64,000 bases of DNA from Eleusine coracana subsp. coracana (lineage: Eukaryota; Streptophyta; Magnoliopsida; Poales; Poaceae): NCBI GenBank assembly GCA_032690845.1, contig CM064424.1, positions 42,173,511 through 42,237,510 of the forward strand, in the 5' to 3' direction. Positions within the stretch are counted from its first letter, which is position 1; every line of letters begins with the position of its first letter. The position numbers were made by a program, and so were the translations under genes. Positions 10,908-21,618 of the stretch are shown one piece after another. The notes under the pieces were generated by a model that saw only the letters and a list, made by a program, of their open reading frames with translations, searched no databases and was not told where the DNA came from.

Positions 10908-11871
10908 TGTTAGAAGTTTTGGGCTCTGGCCCAAATTAATAATTCCAATAAATCCCAAAGGCCCATGTGCACATGCATGACATGGTGCGGAACTTTAATT
11001 CCACATTGATAGTCTAGGGAGAAAAAGAACAACTTATATACTTGAATTGTTTCCACCTAGTTGAGCTAGTAGGAGAGAAGAGGAAAAACACACGCGCGCG
11101 CTCGCTCGCCTCGCCTCGCCTCGTCGAGCGGGGCGAAGGGCGCGGGCGCACGACATGCGCGTGAATGGTCCGGCAAAATCCGAGCCTTACGTATGCTGGG
11201 TCATAGCTTCCTTTTGCTACTCAGATTTTTTGATATGCATGAGATAATTACACTGACCAAATATGATAAGCAATTAATTCCTCTTAATGGTGATTAATGC
11301 GCCTGCTTAATTGCTGATTAATTACCATAAGTGTGCATCGCTGTGTGTATATATATGGCGAGACATCGCCTTTACAGACACACGAATTTTCGCCTCTCAC
11401 CATTCTCTACTGTGCTACGGCATCGTCTTCCCCATCCCGCCGCCGATGTGCCATCGGTGCCGGGAGAGCAGGTCTCCGAAGCCTACGTCTCTTTGTGTTC
11501 TTGCACAGAGTAGGGGACGTATCAGGTTTTTGGGAAGCGCCATCATGACTGCTCGATAGTGATTTGATCCGCATCTTCTTCATTGACCGATCGTCTACAC
11601 CTGCATCGCCTTCTTCATCGACGGATCATACTCTACTACAACCATCGCCAGAGCGCTTCCCTATAAGACATCTTTTAACCTCTTTTGATGATTAGATCAA
11701 GTGATCTAGGTTTGTTCCTAGGTGGTTGCTAGTCGCTATGATTTAATAGTACACATAATTGAAATAGGGGCTTACTTGATGGTTTGCATGCCTAGATTAC
11801 GTGTAGTATATCTAGTACTTGTGCCTACTAGAATTAGATATATCATCACTAAACTGCTGTTATTTCCAACA
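10908..11871 (+). repeat. 5' LTR of the nested copia element
   Basis: Starts TGTTAGAAGTTTTGGGC and ends TTATTTCCAACA. A TATATATATGG box at 11346-11356 is the likely promoter. Compared with the 3' LTR it lacks about 33 bases between two ATGATT repeats near 11738. Confidence 0.93.
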
Positions 11872-11898
11872 ATCCAAAAACCTGATAGGCGTTTAGTG

Positions 11899-13015
11899 AT
11901 GGCTGGTTTTGCTGATGCTATGAAACCTAAATAAGTTCACTGGAGTGAACTTCAAGAGATGGCAGACGAGAGTCTAGTTGTGGCTCTCGGATATGGTCGT
12001 GTTTTGGGTCATGGGGAACCCTCCTGCATTACCTCTCGGCTCCAAGAAAGAGATGCAGGAGTTCTCTGTGGCCACGACGATTTTCGTCAGATGCATACTT
12101 AGCATTCTCTCTGACCAGCTGTGTGATGTGTATATGCACATCAAGAGTGCTGCTGAATTTTGGGAGGCACTTGAACATAAGTTCTCGGCCTCGGATGCTG
12201 GGCATGAGTTGTATGTCATGGAGCAGTACCACGACTTCAGAATGGTTGACAACCGTTCCGTAGTCGAGCATGCCCATGAACTCCAACTCATTGTGGGGGA
12301 GCTCGATCAGCTTGGTTGCAAATTGCCTGACAAGTTTGTGGCTGGGGGCATTATTGCCAAGTTACCTTCATCTTGGAGGAGCTATGCCATATCTCTAAAA
12401 CATAAAAGACAAAACATCTCCATCGAGGATTTGTTAGCGGGTCTTGATGTTGAAGAGAAGGCTCAGGCAAAAGATGCACCTCTGAGAGCACCCAAAGGTC
12501 AGTCCAATGCCAATGTGATGCAGCACGATGGAAAGAAGAACCAGAAGGGAAAAGGAAAGGCTACTCAGACTACTCAATTCAAGAAGAAGAAGATGAACAT
12601 GGATGAGATTGTCTGCTTTGTGTGTGGTGAAAATGGGCATTTTGCCAAGAAGTGTTGCAACCACAAAGGCATGAAAATCCAACAAGGGCAGAAGGCTTCC
12701 AACATGACTATTGGTGACTCCGGTGGAGCATCTGGGTATGGTAATCTACCTAGTATATTTTCTGTATATCAATCTATTGATTGGTGGATAGATACAGGAG
12801 CCAATATTCATGTTTGTGCTGATATCTCCATGTTTTCATCTTACCAGGTCGCACGAGGTTCATCCGTCATGATAGGGAATGGCTCGCATGATACTATTCT
12901 TGGTGTTGGTTCGGTCGTTCTGAAGTTCACTTCAGGAAAGATCGTGCGGCTGAAGAACGTGCAGCATGCCCCCTCAATAAACAAAAACCTCGTTAGTGGA
13001 TCCCTCCTCTGTTGA
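11899..13015 (+). pseudogene. copia gag and protease start
   Basis: The frame starts ATGGCTGGTTTTGCTGATGC and meets a TAA after 11 codons; from 11978 the frame is open to 13015. It contains the UBN2-type copia Gag region (MHIKSAAEFWEALEHKF, VADPK-free linker, LPDKFVAGGIIAKLPSSWR, ISIEDLLAGLDVEEKA). A lysine-rich stretch follows, then a complete zinc knuckle CFVCGENGHFAKKC (about 12614-12655). The protease begins at WWIDTGANIHVC (about 12781-12816), with the DTG active-site triad intact. TGA at 13013 cuts protease from integrase. Gag would form the particle and bind RNA. Confidence 0.9.
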
Positions 13016-14009
13016 GATGGATTCAAACTGGTCTTTGAGTCAAATAAAGTAGTCATTTTGAGGTTCGGCCAATTCATTGGCAAAGGCTATGATAGCGGAG
13101 GCTTGTTCCGCTTCTTCCTTTCTGATTTTTGTAACATGGTTGTGAACCATGCATGTGATTCAAACAATTCTAAGGCTAATCTTTGGCATTCTCGTTTCTG
13201 TCACATAAATTTTGGTTGTATGAATCGGCTATCCAGTATGAGTTTAATTCCTAAGTTCTCTGTTGTCAAAGGTTCTAAGTGTCAAGCTTGTGTGCAAGCA
13301 AAGCAACCTCGTAAGCCTCACAAAGCTATAGATGAGAGAAACTCGACACTATTAGAACTCATACATTCTGATCTATGTGAGATAAATGGTGTGTTGACAA
13401 AAGGAGGGAAAAGATACTTTATGACATTAATCAATGATGCAACTAGGTACTGTTATGTGTTTCTACTAAAAACTAAGGATGAGGCATTTGAATGTTTTAA
13501 GACCTACAAGGCTGAGGTAGAAAATCAACTAGAAAGAAAAATAAAACGTGTTAGGTCTGATCATGGAGGAGAGTATTTTTCCAATGAGTTTCTTTTCTGT
13601 ATGGAGAATGGAGTTATTCATGAACGAACACCTCCCTACTCATCACAATCTAATGGTGTTGCTGAAAGGAAGAACCGGACATTGATGGACTTGGTGAATG
13701 CCATGTTAGGAACATCCGGTTTACCTAAACATGGTGGGGGAGGCTGTCTTGATAGATTGTCACGTTCTGAATAGAGTTCCCACTAAGAATAGTGATATCA
13801 CTCCGTATGAAGGATGGAAAGGAAGAAAACCCTCACTCTTATATTTGTGTACATGGGGTTGTTTGGCCATGGTTAGCATACCAATAAATAAGAAACGCAA
13901 ACATGGACCTAAGACGATTGATTCTGTTTTTCTAGGATATGCGTACCACAACATAGCATATAAATTTTTGGTGATAAGGTCTGAAGCGCCTAATGTCTTA
14001 GTTGATTAA
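13016..14009 (+). pseudogene. copia integrase remnant
   Basis: The pre-integrase zinc region LWHSRFCHINFGCMNRLS and CQACVQAKQPRKPH (13180-13325) is followed by the core: LIHSDLCEINGV (first aspartate, about 13370), RSDHGGEYFS (second aspartate, about 13555) and SNGVAERKNRTL (glutamate, about 13650). All three catalytic acidic residues can be read. A frameshift near 13735 moves the reading to the 13731-14009 frame (HVLNRVPTKNSDITPYEGWKG in part). The frame then ends at TAA 14007. Confidence 0.88.
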
Positions 14010-14216
14010 CTTTTAGAGTCTCGTGATGTAACTTTCTTTGAGAATATTTTTCCTATGAAAGATACATACTTTGTACCTAGTTCTTCTACTGATTTAACTC
14101 TAGAACCTTCAACTCTACTTGAACATCCACATGAGAGCGACGAGGACAATAGTGAAGTAGCTCCTTGAAGGAGCAAGAGACAAAGGGTTGCAAAATCCTT
14201 TGGTGATGACTTCACT

Positions 14217-15763
14217 GTGTACCTTGTTGATGATACTCCCACATCCATCTCGGAGGCGTATGCATCGCCTGATGCAGAATACTGGAAGGATGCAGTCCAT
14301 AGTGAGATGGACTCCATCATCTTCAATGGAACATGGGAAGTAACTGATCGACCAATTGGCTACAAACCAGTTGGTTGCAAGTGGGTATTCAAGAAAAAGC
14401 TCAGGCATGATGGTACCATTGAAAAGTATAAGGCAAGACTTGTAGCTAAGGGATATACACAAAAGAAGGCAAGGATTATTTGATACTTACTCACCGGTTG
14501 CCAGATTAACCACCATCTGGGTATTACTATCATTGGCTGCCTCACATGGTCTTCTAGTCCATCAGATGGATGTGAAGATAGCTTTCCTTAATGGAGAGTT
14601 GGATGAGGAAATCTACATAGATCAGCTAGATGGATTTGTAGTACCTGGACAAGAGGGCAAGGTGTGCAGGTTAATTAAGTCCTTGTATGGCCTAAAGCAA
14701 GCACCCAAGCAATGGCATGAGAAGTTTGACAAAACCTTAACATCTGCTGGGTTTGCTGTAAATGAGGCTGACACCTGCGTGTGCTACCGCTATGGTAGGG
14801 GTAAAGGAGTTATACTGTGTTTGTATGTTGATGACATACTAATTTTTAGGACTAGCATCAATGAGATAAATGATGTAAAATCATTCTTATCCCAAAATTT
14901 TGACATGAAGGATTTGGGAGAAGCGGATGTGATCCTTAATATTAAACTTAAGAAGGGTGAGGATGGGATTACACTTGTGCAATCTCATTATGTTGAGTCA
15001 TTTTGGCTACTTATAAAGCAAACCTTCTCAAACCCCGTATGATCCTAGTCTAATACTTCGAAAGAATAAAGGACTAGGAAAGGATCAACTACGATATTCT
15101 CAGATTGTTGGCTCATTGATGTACCAAGCTAGTGCAACCCATCCTGATATCTCATTTGCCGTTAGCAAATTGAGCCGGTTTAACTCTAATCCAGGAGATG
15201 ATCATTGGCAAGGTATTGATTGAGTCTTGCGCTATCTTAAAGGCACAATGAGTTATGGAATTCACTATTCACGGTACCCTAGTGTGCTTGAAGGATATAG
15301 TGATTCAAACTGGATAACAGATGCTGATGAGCTGAAGGCCACTAGTGGATACCTATTCACGCTTGGTGGCGATGCTGTCTCATGGAGATCGTGTAAGCAA
15401 ATGATTTTGACTAAGTCAACCATGGAGGCATAGCTCACTGCTTTGGAAACAGCTGCCACTAAAGCAGAATGGTTGAGAGAATTTTTAATGGACTTGCCGA
15501 TGGTTGAAAAACCAATCCCTGCTATTCTCATGAACTGTGATAATCAAATAGTTATAAGGAAGGTGACTAGCAGTCAGGATAATATGAAGTCTAGCAAACA
15601 TGGGAAGCGCAGATTGAAGTCTGTCAGAAAACAAAGGAGCTCCGGAGCCATAGCTGTGAAATACATTAAAACAGCTAAAAACCTAGCAGATCCCTTTACT
15701 AAGGGATTATCACGTACTATGATAGATAATGCATCGAAGGAGATGGGGTTGAGACCCACATGA
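14217..15763 (+). pseudogene. copia reverse transcriptase and RNase H remnant
   Basis: RT starts with WKDAVHSEMDSI and KWVFKKKLRHDGTIEKYKAR (14280-14440). A frameshift near 14480 shifts to MDVKIAFLNGELDEEIYI (about 14570-14620), then SLYGLKQAPKQWHEKFD and LYVDDILIF (about 14820-14848). The motif A aspartate and the YVDD pair are intact. After a further break, RNase H reads GYSDSNWITDADELKATSGY (about 15292-15350), with a TAG at 15432 where glutamate is expected, and ends KYIKTAKNLADPFTKGLSRT (15661-15720). The 15764-16306 stretch before the LTR is non-coding. Confidence 0.9.
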
Positions 15764-16306
15764 GTTACACTACAGTAGCAACCCAACCTATGTGATCGGA
15801 GATCTCGTGAATTAGGACCTAGGAAGAACAAGCTATTAGTTAACTGGAGAGTACAATCAATATACTTAACCCACTCAGTTGGAGATGCAGTACTCTCATA
15901 TCTGTAAGGAAGGATGACTTTGTCTTAATGTGTTTTGAGGCTCTTTCATGAGCAAGATACTATCCTACAGAGTATTCTTGCAAGAACACACCTATGTGAG
16001 CTTGATCGTTAGTCGTGGTCTATAAGAATTGGGAATTCTTTAATAAGCTCATGAAGTGAGACAGGAGTATGACTTATATGCTCCACCTGTGGGGTAAACT
16101 TTTGGTAGCCAAGTACTAGTCAAGGCTACAAGTAAAACTAGTTCACACCAAACTATCAATTCAAGGCATAGTCCATTACACAGTTGTGGATGAGTGTAGC
16201 TTGTAGCTCTAGGTGGATGTTCAACCTTCATCAGTCTCCACCGAAAAGCTAGTATATCAATAGTAACTTGGTATGATGGGCAAAACGATATGAGCCTCTA
16301 GGATCT

Positions 16307-16316
16307 GGTGGGGGAT
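16307..16316 (+). other. polypurine tract of the nested copia element
   Basis: GGTGGGGGAT directly before the 3' LTR start TGTTAGAAG. Confidence 0.8.
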
Positions 16317-17322
16317 TGTTAGAAGTTTTGGGCTCTGGCCCAAATTAATAATTCCAATAAATCCCAAAGGCCCATGTGCACATGCATGACATTGTGGGGG
16401 ACTTTTGTCCGATATTGCTAGTCTAGGGAGGAGAAAAACAACTTATATACTTGTGTTGTTTCCACCTAGTTGAGCTAGTAGAAGAGAAGAGGAAGAACAC
16501 ACGCGTGCGCTCGCTCGTCTCGCCTCGCCGGGCTGGGCCGGGCGGGGCGGGGCGAAGGGCGCGGGCGCACGACATGCACGTAAATGGTCCGGCAAAATCT
16601 GAGCCTTGCATGTGCGGGGTCGCAGCTTCCTTTTGCTACTCAGAATTTTTGTTATGCAAGAGATAATTGCGCTGACCAAATATGGTAAGCAATTAATCTC
16701 TCTTAATGGTGATTAATGTGCCTACTTAATTGCTAATTAATTACCATAAGTGTGCATCGCTCTATGTATATATATGGCGAGATGTCGCCTTTATAGACAC
16801 ACAAATTTTTGCCTCTCACCATTCTCTACTGTGCTGCCGCATCGTCTTCCCCATCCCACCGCCGACATGCCATTGGTGCCGGGAGAGCAGCTCTCCGAAG
16901 CCTACGTCTCCTCGTGTCCTTGCACAGGGTAGAGGATGTATCAGATTTTTGGGAAGCGCCATCATGACTGATCGCTGGTGATTTGATCCGCATCTTCTTC
17001 ATCGACCGATCGCCTACACCTGCATCGTCTTCTTCATCGACGGATCAGACTCTACTACAACCATCGCAGGAGCGCTTCCCTGTAAGACATCTTTTAACCT
17101 CTTTTGATGATTAGATCGAGTGATCTAGGCGTTGTTCCTAGGTGGTTGCTAGTCGCTATGATTAGCATCTGTTCTTTATTTATGTCTCATGATTTAATAG
17201 TACACGTAATTGAAATAGGGGCTTACTTGATGGTTTGCATGCCTAGATTACGTGTAGTATATCTAGTACTTGTGCCTACTGGAATTAGATATATCATCAC
17301 TAAACTGCTGTTATTTCCAACG
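16317..17322 (+). repeat. 3' LTR of the nested copia element
   Basis: Starts TGTTAGAAGTTTTGGGC. It ends TTATTTCCAACG, where the last base should be A as in the 5' LTR: a point change of the terminal CA. The target duplication GCAGC follows at once. TATA-like box at about 16766-16775. Confidence 0.92.
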
Positions 17323-17588
17323 GCAGCTAGAGCCAGCGAGGCACAAGCTCGCCTTCTTCAAACGGCTGTCCGGTTCCGGGCTTCCAGCGACGCAAGGACA
17401 CAACAAGCTGCAAGCTAGGCAGGCAGCTGTAGCTAGCGATCAGCAGTCCAGCAGACCAGCACCAACGTACCAGGTTAGTTCTCTTTCTCTATCTTCAATT
17501 CATTTGATAGCTTTCGTAGTGTGTTGCATGATTTGTTAATTTTTGTTCGGTTCTTCCCTAATCCCCACATCTGCTATCAACAACGGCA

Positions 17589-18248
17589 ATGAAGAAGAAA
17601 TCTAGTGTTGATTTGAAATCCTTGTGGGCAAGAGCTACAAAGAAACAAAGTGTTGATTCATCACCGTTGGTCACCATGGAGAGTCAAGCAGCTTCAGAAG
17701 CTTAATGATAGAGTTGATAGCTTCAGAAGCTTAATGATAGAGTTGATGAGGTAAACACAGAGTTGCTTATTTTCATGGCTGCATTCAATCCCATAAATTC
17801 CTTTGCTGCTTATAACGAAGAGCGTTTGGTTAAGCTTGCTGGATTTTATCCTAAAGATTTCTCTTCAATTGAAATCAGCCATCTGCCTTTGCAACTTGAT
17901 CATTATATTAGAGATATGCATTTGGATGAATGATTTAGAGATGTGCATAATATTACTCAACTTTCAATTAAGCTTGTTGAAACAAAAAGGAATCTTAGGT
18001 ATGATATTGTGTACAAGCTTCTCAAGTTAGTGCTGATTCTTCCCGTAGCAACTGTAATTGTTGAGAGATTCTTTTCTTCTATAAACTATGTGAAGAATAA
18101 GTTGAGAAATAGAATGGGAAACCAATATTTGAATGATTACTCAGTCATATTTATCGAGCGTGATTTATTTCACCAAGTAAAGGATAGCGACATCATCAAG
18201 CGCTTCAAAGCAATGAAGAAGTGTAAAGTAGAATTACACTTTATATAG
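17589..18248 (+). pseudogene. hAT transposase remnant with dimerisation domain
   Basis: ATG at 17589 opens a basic N-terminus (MKKKSSVDLKSLW) like that of TTF-type hAT transposases. It ends at TAA 17703 inside a duplicated 29-bp stretch. After this, frames decode to RVDEVNTELLIFMAAFNP and then, past a TGA near 17933, to the hAT C-terminal dimerisation region (LVLILPVATVIVERFFSS, KNKLRNRMGNQYLNDY, DSDIIKRFKAM; 18020-18225). Most of the DDE catalytic domain is absent, so the protein could not transpose anything. Confidence 0.88.
17690..17747 (+). repeat. 29-bp perfect tandem duplication
   Basis: AGCTTCAGAAGCTTAATGAT plus nine bases, present twice head to tail (17690-17718 and 17719-17747). It places stop codons in the hAT frame. 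Confidence 0.9.
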
Positions 18249-18433
18249 TACTTTGTCATGTATTTCAATTAGTTCAGACATCAATTATGCACAATTTCTC
18301 TTTAATTTAGCTATGTGGGGATGTGGATATCATTTTATCATATATTTACTATGTTGTAATTTACTATTATAAACACTGTGGACGGCTTGGGAATACCCAA
18401 GTTTTACCGGCTAGGTCCACCACTGATGCAGCC

Positions 18434-18732
18434 TCAGAGTAATGCACAAGCCACCATGAAGCAAATTGATATATTTCAGCCAGAATGCTACCCCAATGTC
18501 TTCAGTCTAATTATAACGTTTTCGAGACTTCAGCCAACCATTATTCATGCTCCGCACGTGATGCAATGAAAAAAACTCTCAGTGCCTCCCATTCCGAGCA
18601 CCAAAAGATCAAATGAATCCACAACACCATTCCATCATTATCTAGCCTTGCACTTTCTTTTCATGGGCTAATGTTTTCTCGGTAGCTTCTGCAGTATGCT
18701 ATATAGAAGCAAACAATTTTGTGAGTTATTGA
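18434..18732. other. unassigned sequence between hAT and CACTA elements
   Basis: No reading frame or repeat recognised. Its last three bases, TGA, are the CACTA target duplication. Confidence 0.4.
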
Positions 18733-18837
18733 CACAACAGTAAAATGGGCCTTTAGTGGCGGTTAGAAAAGCTTGTAGCGGTGGACAGGCCACCCCGCCA
18801 CTACACAATCACAACTAAAAATAAGCGTTTGTAGCGT

Positions 18838-21389
18838 TCGGGTAGCCTAGTCGCTAGCGCCGCTGGTATCAATCCTTGGCGTGCATGCCAAGGAATCCTC
18901 GGGGTCGTGCCCTTATAAATAGCAGGGCCCACGCCCTCTCGCTGTGCTTTCCCCACCCCGTCGCCTCGCCCGTCACGCCGTTGAGCTCCCCGCCACCACC
19001 ATCTTTCACCGCCGCAATGCCGTCATCGGTCGGCCATTCCCGAGCTCCTTGCCTCGCCTTGCGCCCCCTCGGTGAGTTCCCCCTCGCCCCTCTCCCTTTT
19101 GCCCCCTTCCCCGCCACTTTTAGACCACCGAACCGCCTAGCCGGCAAGCTCCATCGTGGCCAACCATGGCGCCGCCGCCTCCCTGCTCACCGGCCACCGC
19201 CTCCCCCGCCGGAGCCCCCGTAACCCATGGATCTAATCTGGATGGTCCAAATTAGATTGGACCGAAGGGGTATGAGCCCGGTCCATCGTGGACCATGGAC
19301 TTGGGTCACCCCCCCCCCCCCCCCCCCCGGTGCACGTGCCCCATGGACCTAGTCCACAGAAATTATTTTAGTTAATTTATAGTTAATTAATTTTAATTTG
19401 ATTAATTATCTATTAATGCATAATTTTGTGTATAGGCCCGTGAACATTAAAATAATTATACTTTTGTTCTGTGACTTTTATTTTGGCCCTTGAGTTGTTT
19501 ATAAATTATTTTTAGCACTGTATTTTTATAGAGAAGGCCCTAAGCTTTTTTCTAAATAATATTTTAGTCCTGTAATTTTACAAAAACACCCCTAGACTAT
19601 TTATTAATTATATTTTACTTCTGCCTTTTTACAATTTAGTCCCTGTACTTTGCTGAAATTACTTTTAGGCCCCTAAACTTGTCTATTTTTACATTTTTGT
19701 CTTGAAACTTTAAATCGTCATAACTTTTCAACCGTAGCTTAGAACTGAGAAATTCTTGCGCTCACGTGATCGTAGCAACGCGTACTATTTCATAGTATTG
19801 TTTTCATTGCAGTTTGTTACTGTGTGGTGTGTTGTTTCTTAGTTGGTTATATGTTTGTCTTTTCGTTATGACGTTAGTAGATGACCAACAGTTGGAGAAC
19901 TTTCAGATCTTCCAGCCAGAAGACTTTGAGCAGCAGCAAAGGGAACCAGGCAAGTGTTCTTGATGCATTTTGAACCTATTTTTTACATTCCTCTCTATTT
20001 TCTGTGCATGCTTTTTAATACTTCATCCTATGTGTCATTCATCTTGTTCCTTATTATTCCTTGTCGCCTGGGTTCTGGTATAGCTTATTAGTGCGGGTAC
20101 GTCATGCTTAGTTTGCTATGTTGGGAATGGAAGTGTATAATGTTAACCTTGAATCATGGTTCACATTAACATAATGATTATGAGGGATGGATAATCCTTT
20201 TTAGCAACATGGAACCTAGGTGATCGAAGCAAGAGGATGACAAGGATGGTGCGGGCATGCACGTGTACTCGGTACAGTACTGTGGGATTGTGGTGGTACC
20301 TTCTTGGGATCACAATAGTTAGTTTGTGGAGCGGCCACCCAGGAAAACAGCGCAAGGCACATGTCTCATATGGGTAGGCTTGGTTGAGTATCAAGATGTC
20401 TTCCCAATTTTGCGGGCAATCAAGGGATGAGGACGGGACGGTTTAGTCTTGGACTCTAGCGATGGACGGTTCACTCCTAGCCACGGTGCCAGAGGGGGCT
20501 TCTATAGGAATGGTTTAATTCCGCAGCAGTGAAACCTTAGCGTGGGTTGTTTGCAAACTGGCAAGCTCTTTGAAAAACCTTGTGGTGATCTCTTGGCCTC
20601 ACACCCACGATTGTGTGATTTGGAAAACATGGAGACTCTCTAGTCATTGCATAGTGATGAAATCACTAACATGTGGGTAAAGTTGTGCAACCTTTACAGA
20701 CTGTCAAAATGTTATAACAGCCGTGGTCATAGTCATGAGCAGCCTAGATCCTCACACATTTAGGAGGGTTGTTTATGGGTGAACTTGGTGGGTAGTCAAG
20801 TTTTGTTTGGGCGGTGTAACCCTTGGTTTGCTACAGGCGGTGTAACCTGTAGTGTCGTGTTTTAGGGGCGGTTTAACCCATGGTTGACTACAGGCGGTGT
20901 AACCTATAGTGTTGGATAGACGAGATAACTTGGGAGAACTTTTCACTTAGTAAATAGGAGTGCTATTCAAAAGGTCTTTGGTGTAGTGCTCATTTATGCA
21001 AATGAATCATTATGTTAGCCTTTCTTCTATTAAGCTTGCATGTCATTCTTTCCCCCACTTGTTGAGTATGACATGTGCTCACCCATGCTATTTTCCTTTG
21101 TTGTTGTACTATAAACTGCTGCTCAGAAGATGGAGAGATGGACTACACTGATGAAGACTACTACTAGGCGTGCGTGCCCCCGGTCGATTGCCTGTGGTGT
21201 TATGGTGTTTTTCGCTGCTACTTACCGGGAGAGTCAGTTTAGTCTTTGAAGATAGTTATTTATGTAATAATGATACGCTGTAATAATTGGATACTCTGTT
21301 AGTTCACTTTACTGTCGATATGTGTGAAACTTGGTCCTGGGCACACATATAATAAGCACTTGGCTTTGTCCTTAAAACTAGGGGTGACA
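18838..21389 (+). repeat. 5' LTR of the chromovirus, 5'-truncated
   Basis: Matches the 3' LTR from about 28437 onward (GGCCTAGCCACTAGCGCC-type start) to its end CTTAAAACTAGGGGTGACA. It lacks the equivalent of 28132-28436. A long C tract lies at 19310-19328. Confidence 0.88.
18913..18922 (+). promoter_or_regulatory. LTR TATA box
   Basis: TTATAAATAG just upstream of the GCAGGGCCC stretch. The same place in the 3' LTR is TCATAAATAG (28511-28520). Confidence 0.6.
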
Positions 21390-21407
21390 GAAGTGTTTTC
21401 AGAGCCG
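21390..21407 (+). other. degenerate primer binding site
   Basis: GAAGTGTTTTCAGAGCCGTG directly after the LTR resembles the initiator-methionine tRNA site TGGTATCAGAGCC with several changes; CAGAGCC is kept. Confidence 0.55.
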
Positions 21408-21618
21408 TGTTGACCGTAGGACGCTAGTTTAGATAGAGTGGTCGTGTCTTAGGTATTATTTTACCTATATTATAGTAAAACTATTTTTCAAAACTTTTTC
21501 CTTCCAGTTTTGCTTTATCACCCCTTGTTGTTACTTAATTTGTTGCTTTATTATCTTCCACTTTATAAAGGTTTTACTGACTTATTTTCCCCTTCCCTCT
21601 CTATTCAAAATTTTGTAG

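Larger units (their letters stand above)
10908..17322 (+). mobile_element. Ty1/copia LTR retrotransposon, nearly complete (Tork-like)
   Basis: Two LTRs (10908-11871 and 16317-17322) bracket gag, protease, integrase, reverse transcriptase and RNase H in copia order. The 5-bp GCAGC flanks it on both sides (10903-10907 and 17323-17327). It lies inside the hAT element and is therefore younger than it. Stops and frameshifts in every domain, and visible differences between the LTRs, show that it is old and inactive. No normal primer binding site follows the 5' LTR. Clade by gag and RT motif resemblance only. Confidence 0.93.
10601..18425 (+). mobile_element. hAT DNA transposon, complete ends, split by a copia element
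   Basis: The left end CAGAGGCGGGCGTAGCTGGT matches the reversed right end CAGTGGTGGACCTAGCCGGT. The 8-bp sequence ATGCAGCC is present just outside both ends (10593-10600 and 18426-18433), the duplication length expected for hAT. The element's own sequence is only 10601-10907 plus 17323-18425, since a copia element occupies the middle. Coding content is a shrunken transposase (17589-18248), so it was a deletion derivative that probably relied on transposase from another copy. Confidence 0.92.
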
